Made by a program: the position numbers and the translations under genes
NCBI GenBank assembly: GCA_027605045.1
Contig: JAQFWX010000124.1
Span: 37,575 to 101,574 of the forward strand
Origin: Phallus indusiatus
Taxonomy: Eukaryota > Basidiomycota > Agaricomycetes > Phallales > Phallaceae
DNA length: 64,000 nt
Direction: 5' to 3'
The notes under the pieces: model-generated
What the model was told of the DNA's origin: nothing
The model's database searches: none
Seen by the model: only the letters and a program-made list of their open reading frames with translations
Shown here: positions 1 to 11,500 of the stretch, one piece after another
Position numbering within the stretch: position 1 is the stretch's first letter
How the letters are laid out: the number at the start of each line of letters is the position of its first letter

Positions 1-974
1 TAATGAATAGAACGCACGCGCAAAACCAGAGATACTGAAACCACCTGGCGTGGATGTTATTGTTTTAGCGGTGACGAATAGGTGTATACTCCCAGGATTT
101 TCCCGCACATCCTTTCCGATCAGATTCGAAAAGGACATTTGGGATGAGATTTGGGTTGCTACGGTGTCAATGCTCGGAGTCGTGATCTTCCATTCCACAG
201 GAATTTGGGAAAGATTTGTCTTTGGCTGTATCTTATGAGAAAGCGATGCAAAAGATGGGGAGACATGGAATACTCACCTTCCAAAAACAGACTGTAGACT
301 TATCAACGCAATGACGATAATAGGTTTTCATCTCTGTGATGAAAGCCGATTGATGATTGAACGTCGGCTCTTCAAATTCTCGGTTTGAAAACTCCATGGG
401 CTTAGTAGAATGATCGAAGAACTTGGGACTGTATATAATCCAAGTTACGCAAGTCTTTATCTTGGCCGTGACGAATAGGTGAATACACGTAGGTTTCTTC
501 TGTAAATCTTCCCCAACTCCGTCATAAAGAGATGTCCCCGGTAGAATTGGGGATGATACGGTGCAGATGTCCGGCAATGTGTCGTTCCACGTCGTAGGGA
601 TCGTGTCGTACGCTTCAATGGGCTGCATGTGATGAGTATGCAGCAGGATAAAAAGAGAGCAGACACGGAACACACACCTTATGAAAAGATATCGTGTCCG
701 GATCAGCAGGGAAACTGTACTGGGCCCGGATTTCTTTGGCAAAGATTGATTGAAATGTGTACGACCGTTGCTTAAGCGTGGACTCTTCAAACTTCAGGAT
801 TTTATAGTATAAGTATTTGTTGTTAAAGAAAAACCACGATATGTCGATATCAGCGGTAGAAGCAACATCACGGGGAGCAACAAAGGTGGGGATTTTGCTC
901 CTTCCGTCATCAGTAGTTACAGAATGTTTCCTTTTTCTTCCAGACATAAATTCTTCACCTTTTCGTAATTCCAT
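1..974 (-). CDS. Partial gene with repeated, possibly Crinkler-like modules
   Basis: Three exons can be chained on the minus strand: 974-678, 622-278 and 225 to beyond base 1. The introns are 55 and 52 bp with clean GT..CAG ends, and all joins are in phase 0. The start is taken at 974; a second Met lies ten codons in, before a basic RKRK stretch. The translation contains two diverged copies of one module. In each copy a conserved HK or WK at an exon end is followed by P-x7-IP-x2-W near the start of the next exon, and later by the block IHLFVTAK. The exon border falls at the same point in both copies, so the module was duplicated with its intron. The FWK pattern and the terminal I-H-hydrophobic block recall the ubiquitin-like N-terminal module of Crinkler-type proteins, but that is an inference from a weak match. 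The 3' end is outside the window. Confidence 0.5.
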
Positions 975-1401
975 TCCCTGTTCAGAGCAATATAACTTCT
1001 TTCCTTGACTACTGGTTATCGGCGGGACCAGGGGCTGAGTTTAAAGATCCCTGTGTAATTTGAAATTTGGAACCGTCTCCGGTCCAAAGTCTCCGGTCCA
1101 AAGTCTCAGGTCCAAAATATGGGCAGCTTGAACCCATCAACATGAGAATAGAGGAACCGGAAGGTACATTTTTTGCCATTCACTAACATCGACGGCGAAA
1201 AAGGGGGAGACAAACTGTCGCTAACATGTATCGCTTACTGATTGGTTTCTTGTTGGCATTAAGAATCAAATGACACATTCCGGGTGAGTTCACAAGGGTT
1301 TAAAATGCGCCCAAAATCAAAATATGCAAATGTCAATTTTTTTTATACTTCGTGATCCATATAATACGACAATAAATACAACTTGTAGGGTTTCCATTTA
1401 G
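975..1401. other. Intergenic, with a 14-bp tandem repeat
   Basis: No coding frame is convincing here. The stretch holds the upstream region of the leftward gene and the 3' flank of the TBC gene. The only structure seen is three tandem copies of a 14-bp unit (gtctccggtccaaa; the third copy has one or two changes) at about 1075-1116. Confidence 0.5.
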
Positions 1402-4400
1402 CTATTTCATAGGTGACGCGGTCAACAGTTCTTTCGCCACTTCTTTGTCCGTTTCGGACAAGCCTGAATCGTGAGCTTGAAGGAAGGCATCCACCTGAAA
1501 CTCTATGTTAGCACATGCCCGGAATACCCGAGGGAGAAAGAGAAGAAAAGAAGCAACAAAAAGAAAGCACGAAAGGAAAAAAAAAGATGTGAAAAACACA
1601 TACTTCATCCATCACATTGGCATCATCTTCGGCTTTAGTATCGTCATCGAGGTCTTCTCCTTCGTCATCTCTAGCCTCATCAATGGCGAATGCTGGTCTT
1701 ATTTGTGCTGCTGCGTTTGCGACTTGAATAAGCTCGGGTAGCTTGGCAGGCGGTAGGCTAGTGTCTGAAGTAACCGTGTTCAGAGTGGTGGTGGAGGTTG
1801 ATGATCGTAGTGTAGGGGTTATGGGCGATGTCCGAACACTACGGGATGATGCCGCCAGTAAAGGTTCCCAATTTTCTGGTTCTTGAAGAGGTCGAGTTTT
1901 GCCGATGGACGGTCGGTACGTAACCTAGAGTCATAGATTATGGTCAATCATTGACTTCGTAGAGCTGATGGCCATACCTGATGTTTTCCAATAGTCTTTC
2001 CGACTTCATCGGAAAGCTTATTCAAAATCTTCCTGTTGTCATCGGTGACGAAGGTGGACAGGATTCCGCCAAGGAAGCCGGTCTTCAACTGAGGTGACTG
2101 ATCATCTGCTGTTTTGAATATTTGGAATGAAGCTGCAAGATCCGTATCGAAAAAAGATTCCAATAGCTCATCCGCCAGAACAACCATGCGAAAACTATAA
2201 AGGTGAAACAGAAAAAGAAGGAAATCGAAGCAATGATATAGCGGACGAATGATGAGCACGAGTAAAAAAACTCACGTAGCTAGATTGAGGTAAGGACGAT
2301 TCGTCGGAATTTCAGAGGGGTCAATAGACGTTCCACTAGTGTTAAGTGGATGGGTTGGTTGTTGAATCATTTCATCTCCATATTCAAAGGCATTCGTCAT
2401 GAACCGACTGACGGCGCCTAGATAACCGTCACCATGTTCATGTCGAAAAATGAACTAAGCAGAATGTTCAAGCATTAACGGACAAAAGTTTGGTTGTTCA
2501 TACACTCACCAGGAGCGATTCAGATAGCTGGAGAACCTCATCTTTGGATAAAAATCCATCTTTATCTTTGTCATGAAGACTGAAAAACCATTCTATGGCT
2601 TCCATTAAATCACTAAAAACAATCGCATCTAGGCCGGTAATGATGTCCTTTCAAAGTCTCAAAAAATGCCCCATGACAGAAAGATCGAGCCTACCTGGAA
2701 AGACAGGGCACCTCTCCTAGAGAAATCCCAAAAGAAAAACAGGCGATCAATAAGTTCGTGTTCAGCTATCCGTCTATCAATTCGTTCCTGAAGAGTAATG
2801 GGAGAGTAAAAAGTTTAAGATAGCTAGGCTCAGAAGAGAGTGTATCTTACTTGGAATCCATTGGAAACAATAGACTCGTCTCTAGCCCAGGTAGCGATAT
2901 CGCCAAGGAATACTTTGAATGTCTTCAGTCCAATCCGTGTCTCAAAACGCTCAATGGTCTCTTCAGATGAGGTTACTACGGGAAGACTTTGAGGAGGTGG
3001 CGGCTCCACATAAATAGCATTGTACAAAACATCGTAGACCTTGCCAGCCTGCTCCTTATTGAAACGCCCCAACGTATGCAAATTTCGGACAGCCGCTCGT
3101 TTAGAAAACGATTCAATTCCAACGATAATTTCGGAACGGAATTTCTTGCGTTCAGAGTAAATAGTGTCTTCTGTAATAATTGAGAACTCGCGGAAGGCAA
3201 CCAGAAGAAGCTCTTGAAAGCGCGTGATCGCCCGAGTTCTTGGATCTGACGAGTTTGGGTGCGCTGATTCCCCAAGAGATGCGAAGTAGTTTCTCATCAG
3301 GCTTACGAAGTGAACATGATTAGCCTAATGGGGATACAACCAGATTACCCTTACTTGATAAACTGGCCGTCATCCTGGATCTGTAACAGCTCCTCGCCGT
3401 TGATCTTTAGAATGGCTAATGGAGATTGATAAGCACGCGCGCATCAAAATAGAATGGCATGGAGTTACCGAGACTACAGAGGTTGTTAACATCGCCTAAC
3501 TGAACTAAGGTATATTGACTTACGCGACTTGGAACAGAACCTTCGGACCCATGCAGAAGAAGCAATCCACGATACGGAACGCAAATATCAACGGCATGCT
3601 ATTTATATATAAACTCAAAAACCAAGGAAGCGATGCAACACTGAGCTGAACGTCTACGACGTTGAAGTGGTCATAAATCATGGGAAGACATCGATGGACC
3701 AAGGATTCAAACACGCGTTGGTCCAGGAGGGTACCATGCATCGATTGACTAGAAATGATCTTGATACATGGTTCTGATTGACGGAATGTTTGACATACCT
3801 GTAGTAACCAGGAAGTAGACGGTCACAAAGAACCTCTAGTAGCCAAAAGGCTTGTTCTTCAGACATGTAGCTGCAAATCATCAGTATATTGCACTTTCAA
3901 TAAGTTGTCACTTACATCAAAAGAGCGGCAGTTAATATGTTCATAGCCTGTCTGTCTTTAGTGTTGTCACTGAAGCTAGACTAACGGCATATCGAACCTG
4001 ACAATAACCGAGTTCCGGATTCTTATAAGAATATGCAGTAAGAACACGTCGTAGAGTTGAAATGCCTTCTTCCGTTTGATAGGCGGCATATTCAGGGAGA
4101 CTTCTGGTAAGGTCCTTCTCAATCTCCTCTGTGCTGGTACTGATCAGGCCTTCGTTATCTTTAAGTATCTTCTCGTAAAGTCCGGGGTTACTGAAACGCA
4201 GATATAATGACCCCGACAATGTTTCCCAAATTTCGCCTCGTAGTCGATTTGGAAGACCAACCTGAACTAAGCGGGTTGCCTGTGGATATCGCAGCAATGT
4301 TAAGTTACGACCATGAGCTGGAATATGTTAGCTTAAAATCAGATATGGAAGCGCGAAATAAGACGAACAACGAAGGTATGTGGTCCAGAGCTTGATCTTT

Positions 4401-5450
4401 GAAGCTTCCCGTAATCTAAAAAAAATGGATATGAGTAAGACCGACGTAGTAATCACCAAGCCTACTTTTTTGCGTCACCAGGAAACTTGAATTTGAGACC
4501 CAAACCGCCGAGGTATTTGGTTTCGCTTGTTGACGCCCCTTCACTTTCAGGAATAAGGCTACCATCCTCCCTTTCATTGTCCGCCACGTGTGAAGATACC
4601 GGAATAAGATGCTCGCTATAACAGGTTCTAACAAATGTCTTCATCAACTTCATGTTGCCATTCTGAAGCTCTTGCTTCAAGGCGTTGCGTAGAACTGTGC
4701 AAAACACATCGGCGGTCGGGCGCAATCCTAGCAGCTGTACGATCTACACAGCACGCAAACGTGTGAAATGTGATAGTTCTGTTCAAGTGTTCAAGTGATC
4801 ACTCACGATCTTCATGTTATGCCACGTCACGAGACTTAAAGCAAACACTCCGGGACGCGAGGTGAGTCTTTCAACCCGTCGTATGACACATAAGGGGAAT
4901 GTGAAGCGGACGGATTTCCGATCATGAGAGGTAAAAGCTAGGTAGGGCGGTAAGAGGTACAGTTTGCCGGACTGCTCAAAAGTGTGAGTTATAAAGGCAA
5001 AGGCATAAGAAATGAAATTACATATGAATCCTCCTTTTCATCTACGAGGCTCACGATCTAGATTGAAGATAAATTCCTCTACGTGATGACAAATAATTCG
5101 TTGAACATACCGCATTAATCTCAACCTTTTCTAATTCTTCAGTTGACGCATCACGACCTATTGTATCATCGGTAGGGATTGAAAGAAAAATCCGTAGTAT
5201 CTGGTCTCTTGATGGCTCCTTGAAGTTGCGGAATTGAGTATTGATGGTCGTCATTAGCACCGTCTCATATGCGAGTTCCTGACGTATACCAGCAGTAAAC
5301 ATCATATTAAAATAATCACAAAAAGGAAATCTAATACGAACTTTGTACCTGGTTGACTTGCTGTAAACAGAATGTATGATCTTTCAGGAGAGTGTCTGTG
5401 CGCTCCCCTTCCGTTGTAGTTTCTCTTGAAATTTCAAAAAGGCCGTCCTC
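1402..5450 (-). CDS. GRAM-TBC-EF-hand Rab GTPase-activating protein (Gyp2/TBC1D8-9 type)
   Basis: A many-exon gene that should accelerate GTP hydrolysis by a Rab GTPase in membrane traffic. Recovered 5' exons are 5450-5349, 5278-5111, 5057-5022, 4971-4807, 4743-4466, 4415-4369 and 4317-3998, all phase-consistent; more follow to the stop at 1402. The order is: a block with ELAYET and [18 protein letters not shown]; a GRAM-like segment ([19 protein letters not shown]); then the TBC domain with [13 protein letters not shown], the arginine finger in [11 protein letters not shown] and the glutamine finger in GYCQ. Downstream, [12 protein letters not shown] is a canonical EF-hand loop. The tail is acidic. 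Both catalytic fingers are intact, so an active GAP is expected. The start is unresolved: the most upstream exon reads back to an in-frame TGA at 5451-5453 without a Met. The only ATG nearby (5305) lies inside what looks like the first intron. Confidence 0.85.
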
Positions 5451-5453
5451 TCA

Positions 5454-5550
5454 ACCGAGCGCCTGTCAAGTGTTCACGTGACCGTGACGTGCGAGTCCCG
5501 TGCACAAAGTATAAAGCAACATTGAAATGCACTCGCTTAATTTTCTAACA
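5454..5550. promoter_or_regulatory. Compact divergent promoter (E-box, TATA)
   Basis: This short interval separates the 5' ends of the TBC gene (-) and the LRR gene (+). It holds a palindromic CACGTG at 5475-5480 and a TATAAA at 5510-5515 reading toward the LRR gene. The TATA lies only 12 bp before the first ATG (5527) but 36 bp before the second (5551), which favours initiation at 5551. Confidence 0.4.
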
Positions 5551-7158
5551 ATGTCTACGTGTTCTTCCTCTCCACCAGTCACCCCACCGTCGTCTGACAG
5601 CGAGGACGACGAAAATGTCGAGACTACGCCCCAAACGCGTCCACTCTTCGTTAATAGGCACCCCTCACCACACCCCCTAGCCGCCTCAACAAAGGCGACT
5701 CGGGATCCACCGTCATATCAAAAAAGATATACATCTAAACACATCCCGTCATCCAGCAAGACTGTCCTGGCAATTGTGTCTCCCAAAATTTCACAGCCAC
5801 CTCAGCGAAATCCTGTTCAAACCGAACGTATTCGTTGGGAAGTTGCTATAGCGAATACGATAGACAATGCACTGTCCAAGATTGATTTGAGGTACGCGTC
5901 TAGGTTGAAATACGAAGTACTGTATGAATGACGCGTCGCAGCTTTTTTAATTTGACATATATCCCTTCTTTTATTTCAGATCTAAAGAATCTAGTCATTC
6001 TCCCAAGACGAGAACTGTTTTCTTCCACCGAACCGCTGGAGAGGAGGTTTAAGAAAAGTGCTACGGCACCTGCAGGTGGTCTTTTTAAACGTCCTCCATC
6101 CGATTCTACCCTTCTCCCTCCAGTCGATATAGCTAAGGCTCCTCTCCGCCGGGCATTTGCACGCGCCGACACGTCCGCGGTGTCACGATTTATGCCAACT
6201 AAGCACGAAACAACCTCTACTCATGACGGACTTGAGCTATACCTTATGAGTAATCGTATAACCTCACTTCCCCGCGAGCTTTTCGAATTAGATCGGTTAG
6301 TTGTTCTCAGTCTTCGTACGTTTGTTTTTTTACGATTGAGTCGAGAGATTGTGATGAACTGTGCCTCAGGCGGGAACATGCTTACTTCTCTGCCTCCCGC
6401 AATTCGATTTTTGAAAGCACTTCGAGAGCTTAACATCGCGAATAATCAGATTAATTATCTCCCAGCAGAGATACAAGAGCTTCGGCTTCGTACATTGCAC
6501 TTGCAGCCCAATCCCTTTCTGCAACCATCTGACACCTCTATGACTTTAAAAGGCGAGAGGATGTTGGGGCCCTTGACACGTAAATTCAGTATACCTCCTT
6601 TAACGGAGTTTGCGTTGCGGAGCCTATTGGCGTCAGATGGCGGTCAAGCCACCAATATAGAAAGAGATTTGTCTCTGGCCGAGATCGACGCGCTTGACCT
6701 CCCAGTGCATATGCAGTCGATCCTACGGGGCTCTACGGGTCACAGTAGAGCCAGATCAATTCAAGTGGACCACACCCAATTCGACATGCGACTAAACAAC
6801 TGTCCCTCGCCGCACCACCGTCAGGTTTCTTCATCAGCGACTTTAAGGAATGTCCGTTTCCAAATAGAAAGGGATAGCTTTGTTTTCAATATCCCATCGG
6901 AAACAAGGGTGGAGTGGGTAGGTGAGGTTGCGGGAGTTGTAGTGGCAAATACACCAAAGGCGTTCGTTCCCAGTAAGTATACGTGCCTAATTCTTTTTGC
7001 CAAAACACTTAGCTACATCGCCAATAGTTCTGTGGCGCGGCTGTAATCATGGATGCTTGGGTTTTCTGGAAGATGATGATTTGTCTCCGGAGCCCAATTC
7101 ATTCGGATCAACGCTCGACGAAAACGGCGAGGAATTCGAGTTTTCGGATGATGAATGA
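5527..7158 (+). CDS. Leucine-rich-repeat protein
   Basis: Exons 5527-5891, 5942-6315, 6370-6972 and 7028-7158 join in frame into 490 residues (482 if the Met at 5551 is used). The N-terminal 110 residues are Ser/Pro-rich and acidic, probably disordered. LRR units follow: ALSKIDLSFFNLTYIP across the first junction, ELYLMSNRITSLPRELFELD, LSLRGNMLTSLPPAI across the second, and LRELNIANNQINYLPAEI. This is the L-x2-L-x-L-x2-N-x-L pattern. A long insertion (about residues 145-215) splits the repeats. The C-terminal region has HGCLGFLEDDD and ends in an acidic EFEFSDDE tail. The splice choice that keeps NLTYIPSFISDLKNLVILP in the exon, rather than using the later CAG, is what restores the LRR. LRR domains bind proteins; the partner is unknown. 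The stop is 52 bp from the converging Sds3-like gene's stop. Confidence 0.8.
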
Positions 7159-7210
7159 ACATTAATTGACATACATGTATAAGAATATAAATTATCCCAA
7201 TGCTAATATC

Positions 7211-8397
7211 TCATACACGAGCCGAGCCTGCAGCAGCCTGACGCTTTCTCCGGGCTCCTCTTCTTAGTTCAAGCAGGTCGGCTTCAATGTCAATATCTCG
7301 CGCGCTTGTCAACCCACTCAAACTCTTCCCTAAACCAGTTGAAGCACCTGTGCCTATTATTGGAAGAAGGCCACTATCAAGATTTCCACGAGAACCACCT
7401 CCACTTGACTGACTCTGCTGGGCTGGCGCTGAAGCTTTGCCTCCTCGTCTTGGAGGTGGTTCCTTAAGTGGTAAAGCGAGGGGAAATGGGGAAGGAAGTG
7501 TGTCAAGTGCTAGAGAGTAGGGGTTGGCGACTGCGTGTGGGTTCCCTTGCACGGGCAGCGTAGAATATGGTAGTAATGGTGATGGGGAACGACCACCGCC
7601 TGCGATCTCAGACAACTTATTTCGTAGCTTCCGAGTAACGTGAGGTCGTGATTGTGAATCTAGGGTGGTATCTAATATAAAGCCATATATTAATAGAGTC
7701 TCGAGTTGAATGAAAGAAGTTCTACTCGCCAATATTTCCTTCACCGTCCTTATCTTCTCTCGCACGTTTACGGCGCTCTTCTATACCCTCCAACATTCTA
7801 TCCCTGATACGATCTCGCCCTTTATTCCATTCATCCTCAACTTTGGCACGTTCTTCTTCCCATGCTGCACGAACACATTCCAAGCTGTATTCTTCTTCGA
7901 GTGCAATCTGGTTCAGAGTAGCAGCTCGCTCTAGACTGACAGGATAGAGTGCTAGTGTATATTCGGGGACCAAATGAGGTTCAATTGCCAATTGCACAGA
8001 GGCTTGTTGGTGTCTTGTTAACTCTTCCGTATACCTCGACATCATACTGTGTCAAAGTTCTTTCAATGGGACGACTTCTGTACAGAATGGGGAAAAAAGA
8101 CATACTCGTCTCGTCGGTAGTCGCTAAGATCCTTTCCGAGCTTTGTGACGACCTCTCTTCGCTTCCGATCCTTAACTGTCTTAGGATCTTCTGTAGCCGT
8201 TGCTGTGATATCGCTTCAACAGCAAGCTCACGAGTCACCATGAGAAACGAGTCGGAATGCTCACCTGGTGCGGGAGATCGGGATAGAGTGAATGGCAAGT
8301 TACCATCCGGAATGGCGACTTGGTCTACGTTTCTAGATGATTTGTATGGTATGGCAAAGACTCCAGCCTGAGGCGGCATTGTGGTTGACACTGACAC
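7211..8397 (-). CDS. Sds3/BRMS1-like subunit of a histone deacetylase complex
   Basis: Exons 8397-8265, 8202-8106, 8046-7745 and 7671-7211 join in frame into 330 residues. The family brings Rpd3-type histone deacetylases into Sin3 complexes in the nucleus. The match rests on the helical core: REVVTKLGKDLSDYRRD, then MMSRYTEELTRHQ, then an AATLNQIALEEEYSLECV stretch followed by a charged coiled coil (AAWEEERAKVEDEW, RDRMLEGIEERRKRARED). This is the spacing of Sds3-like domains. The C-terminal half is Pro/Ser/Gly-rich and ends in a basic RRGARRKRQ cluster that could be a nuclear localisation signal. The start could also be the Met at 8379. The reading frame changes twice between 8300 and 8040 and is only continuous when the 62- and 59-bp introns are removed, which supports the model. 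Dep1-type or other family members remain possible. Confidence 0.7.
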
Positions 8398-8514
8398 CCT
8401 CTTTTGCTGAACATGCCGGGGGGAGCCGGTCGGAGATCAAAAATCTGTTTACCCACATCCACATGTGATCGATTATTCATACGTGTCGTCACACCAGCTG
8501 TCACGCGCCTTAGC
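8398..8514. promoter_or_regulatory. Divergent promoter between Sds3-like and Mms22-like genes
   Basis: Only 117 bp separate the two proposed start codons (8397 minus, 8515 plus). An in-frame upstream ATG for the plus gene at 8404 would leave just 6 bp, so the Met at 8515 (MSDACGDV) is preferred. I see no strong TATA box. Confidence 0.35.
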
Positions 8515-11500
8515 ATGTCGGACGCGTGTGGAGATGTTATCGACACTTCAGATGTGGAAGAAAGGGAAATTCTCCAAGCGGAGCAACCTGGCTATTATGA
8601 GAGAGTATGGGGGAAATCACGCGTACATATTTGTTCTTTCTATTCAACATCTCCTGCTGACAAGTATGTTCTTACAGAAATACCCGAATGATGACAATAA
8701 CGTAGCTTCTGAGCAACGCTTATCTCGCACACCTTCGACTACGCTATTACGTTCTGAGCACAATATACTAGACAATGACTTTGAGGATCTTATACCTTAC
8801 TCTGAGGATTTCCCTCGGCGCCATGTAACTGCAAAGACTGTCGAAGCATTCACACCTGGACCCATAATAGACGACGAACCAAACTCCTCTCAGGATCCCC
8901 TATGTCTGTTTTCGTACCCGTCTAGCTCTTTGGATGTCCTTTCCAGAAGTAAGACACCGGTGACCCCAGTGAAAACAGCGTCGCCTTTCAAGATTGCCGC
9001 TGACAAGCCAGAATTGCATTCACAAAACGAGAGCTCGGAACTCTTAACGGGATCTGCGGTAAAAATCTCGGTCACCTTGAAATCACCCACGCTATTCAAA
9101 TCGCGCTCGCTTGATCCTGTTCGTTTCAGTTCACTATCTCCCCTTTCTCAGCCGTCTCCAGATGATAGGGCTGAAGAACTCGCGGGGACATCTAACCCAG
9201 CTCGGAGTTTGTCACGTCGCTCTTCAGGTATGTATATTCGTGGTATCAATCTAAAACACTCTTTTAAAATCGAATAGAAGGTTACCTATCGCTCCCTATA
9301 TCGTCATCCCCCAAGCTTCCATTACACAGTCGTCAGCTGTCACCCGCACCCTCAGTACCTAGTTACGCAGATTTACACCGCGAGCAGAATTCTCCTCAGC
9401 ATGTTGATGAGAATACACCATTCGTCACACTGCCGGATTCAAATCACCTCGGTCGAAAGTACTCTCTTCGAAATCGTAGCGCAAAACAGCTCAATCCTTT
9501 TGAGTACGACAGCCGCCAATATAAGCGGCTCCTCCGTCATATGCCTGAAGCCATTGTCAGAAAGACTTTACTTCAAGCTGCTCGTAATGGTGAGGAGCAC
9601 GACGCTGATTGGGTAGAGAGTCAAAACGTTGGGCAGGAAGAATCTCAGGAACCAGAATTGCCTGTGAATGGAAGGCGACATCGGCTGGAACAACGTTCAG
9701 GATTAGATCGACTTTTGCAAGAGCTACAGCTGACTTTGCCTTTATCCGACGACGGTTCCGATCCGGAGATAAACATAGACGGTGCAGATCGTGCTCAACA
9801 ACCTAGAGGCAAGAAACGGAAAAGAGCAGTCAGGCCATTCCCTCTCAAAACCCTTGAAACAGTAAGTTCATTTCTGTTCTTGAATTATCTGCTTAATTTG
9901 AAAAGTCTTTCGAGAATCGTCAGCCTGATGCACCGAATATATCACCTCGCGGGCATTCGCCCCCTCAATATCTCAATCAATCTCCACTTTTTCCCGCAGT
10001 CGATGAGTTCAATCAGTTGTATGATGATCCTCGACCTCCCTCGCCTCTTGCAGACCCTTTTCAACAGCTGGACATTTTCAGGAAGAGTGTCTCAGCAACT
10101 CCGTCTCCAGATCACAATAATTCCGATAAGGAGCTTTCAAGTCGAAGAGGGAAAAGACTACGTCGAGGTCCCCGTTCTGGTACCGGGTCCGACATTATGG
10201 TTCTTGAAAAACCACATCCAACGACACCAAAATCAGCACTTGAGTCGGATTCAGAACTATCTGCTCGCTCAGAAAATGGACCAACTGCAGAAGAAAAGAT
10301 CTTACGTCGCTTCCTTCCTGCAGGTGTCGTGAAGAAATTTCTGGAGCAGGACAAGACGGTTAAGAGAGGAGCTAAGAATCGAAACGATGCTAATCAGCAA
10401 AGTGATAACGACGTCGTTAGGCCAGGACATGGTCGGAAACGCATCGTCAGTCCTAATTCTCGTGATCCATCGCGGTATCAGATAAAGGGCGATACCGAGA
10501 GCGAATCTAATTCTTCGCTCCGATCGAAGTCAAAAGATGTCATAGACATTAGCGACGATGCTATAAGCGAAGATGATGATGATATAGAGTTATTGGAGAA
10601 GGATAGTGAAGGCATTTTGGATGAAAATGAGCTGCAAAGCTGGTTGATTGGTGATCCGACCATCCGTGAAAGCGATGCCCTCGTTGAAAGTACACGGCAT
10701 AGGTCTCCAGACCGAGACATTCCTCGTATTGAGCGTGAACCGGAGCTGATTGATAGAATGTTGCAACGCACGAGGCGTGTTGGTGCATCGGGATTGCGAG
10801 AACATAAAAACCGCAACGCAAAACAAACTGGAGCAACAAAATCAAGTCGTGTACAGACTTCAAAACATCATGGGATAGAGTCCAAGAGGCTTTACCAAAC
10901 GAAACTAACGTTTGATTGGATAGAAAAGGAGTCAAGAAAAGCTAAGCCACCGCGAGAATACAGGTCGCCATCCTTCCGGATTCCAAGCCACGATTCTGAA
11001 AACGAAGTTCAACAAGTGATCATCCCGATCCAATCAGAGACGGCTCCAAAAAAGGCTCCCAAGAAGAAACGGTATAAACGTATTCGCCCAGATAAATACC
11101 AGAATGTGTATTTCACTCGACACAAAGGCGTTAACATCACATCTGGACGCTCTCGTCCTTTCATACAAATTGACGTGCATGACGAGGATTTTCATGCTGC
11201 ATTAGCTCCGGAAACGTCGTTACGCAGACCCAAAGTTCCAAAAGTCCATCATAACCGCAGAAAAACCGACCTCATTGACAAATTCCGAAACGCAGCCAAC
11301 GCAGAACATGAGGAGTTTGATACGGACGGGCATAGTCCTTCAATTCAGAAAATATCACTTGATTTGGGTATCCAACCCATTCCGGCCGGATTGACACTAA
11401 GCCGAGAAGGATACATTGGGAAAGGTCGTCTTTTCGAGTTTCTAGCCTTTCTGAACGGACCAGACCTGTCTTTCGAATGTCCATCCATATTCGCTACGCC

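Noticed and set aside
8404..8514. N-terminal extension of the Mms22-like protein from the ATG at 8404
   Set aside because: It would leave 6 bp between divergent start codons; the Met at 8515 begins an acidic N-terminus typical of such proteins.
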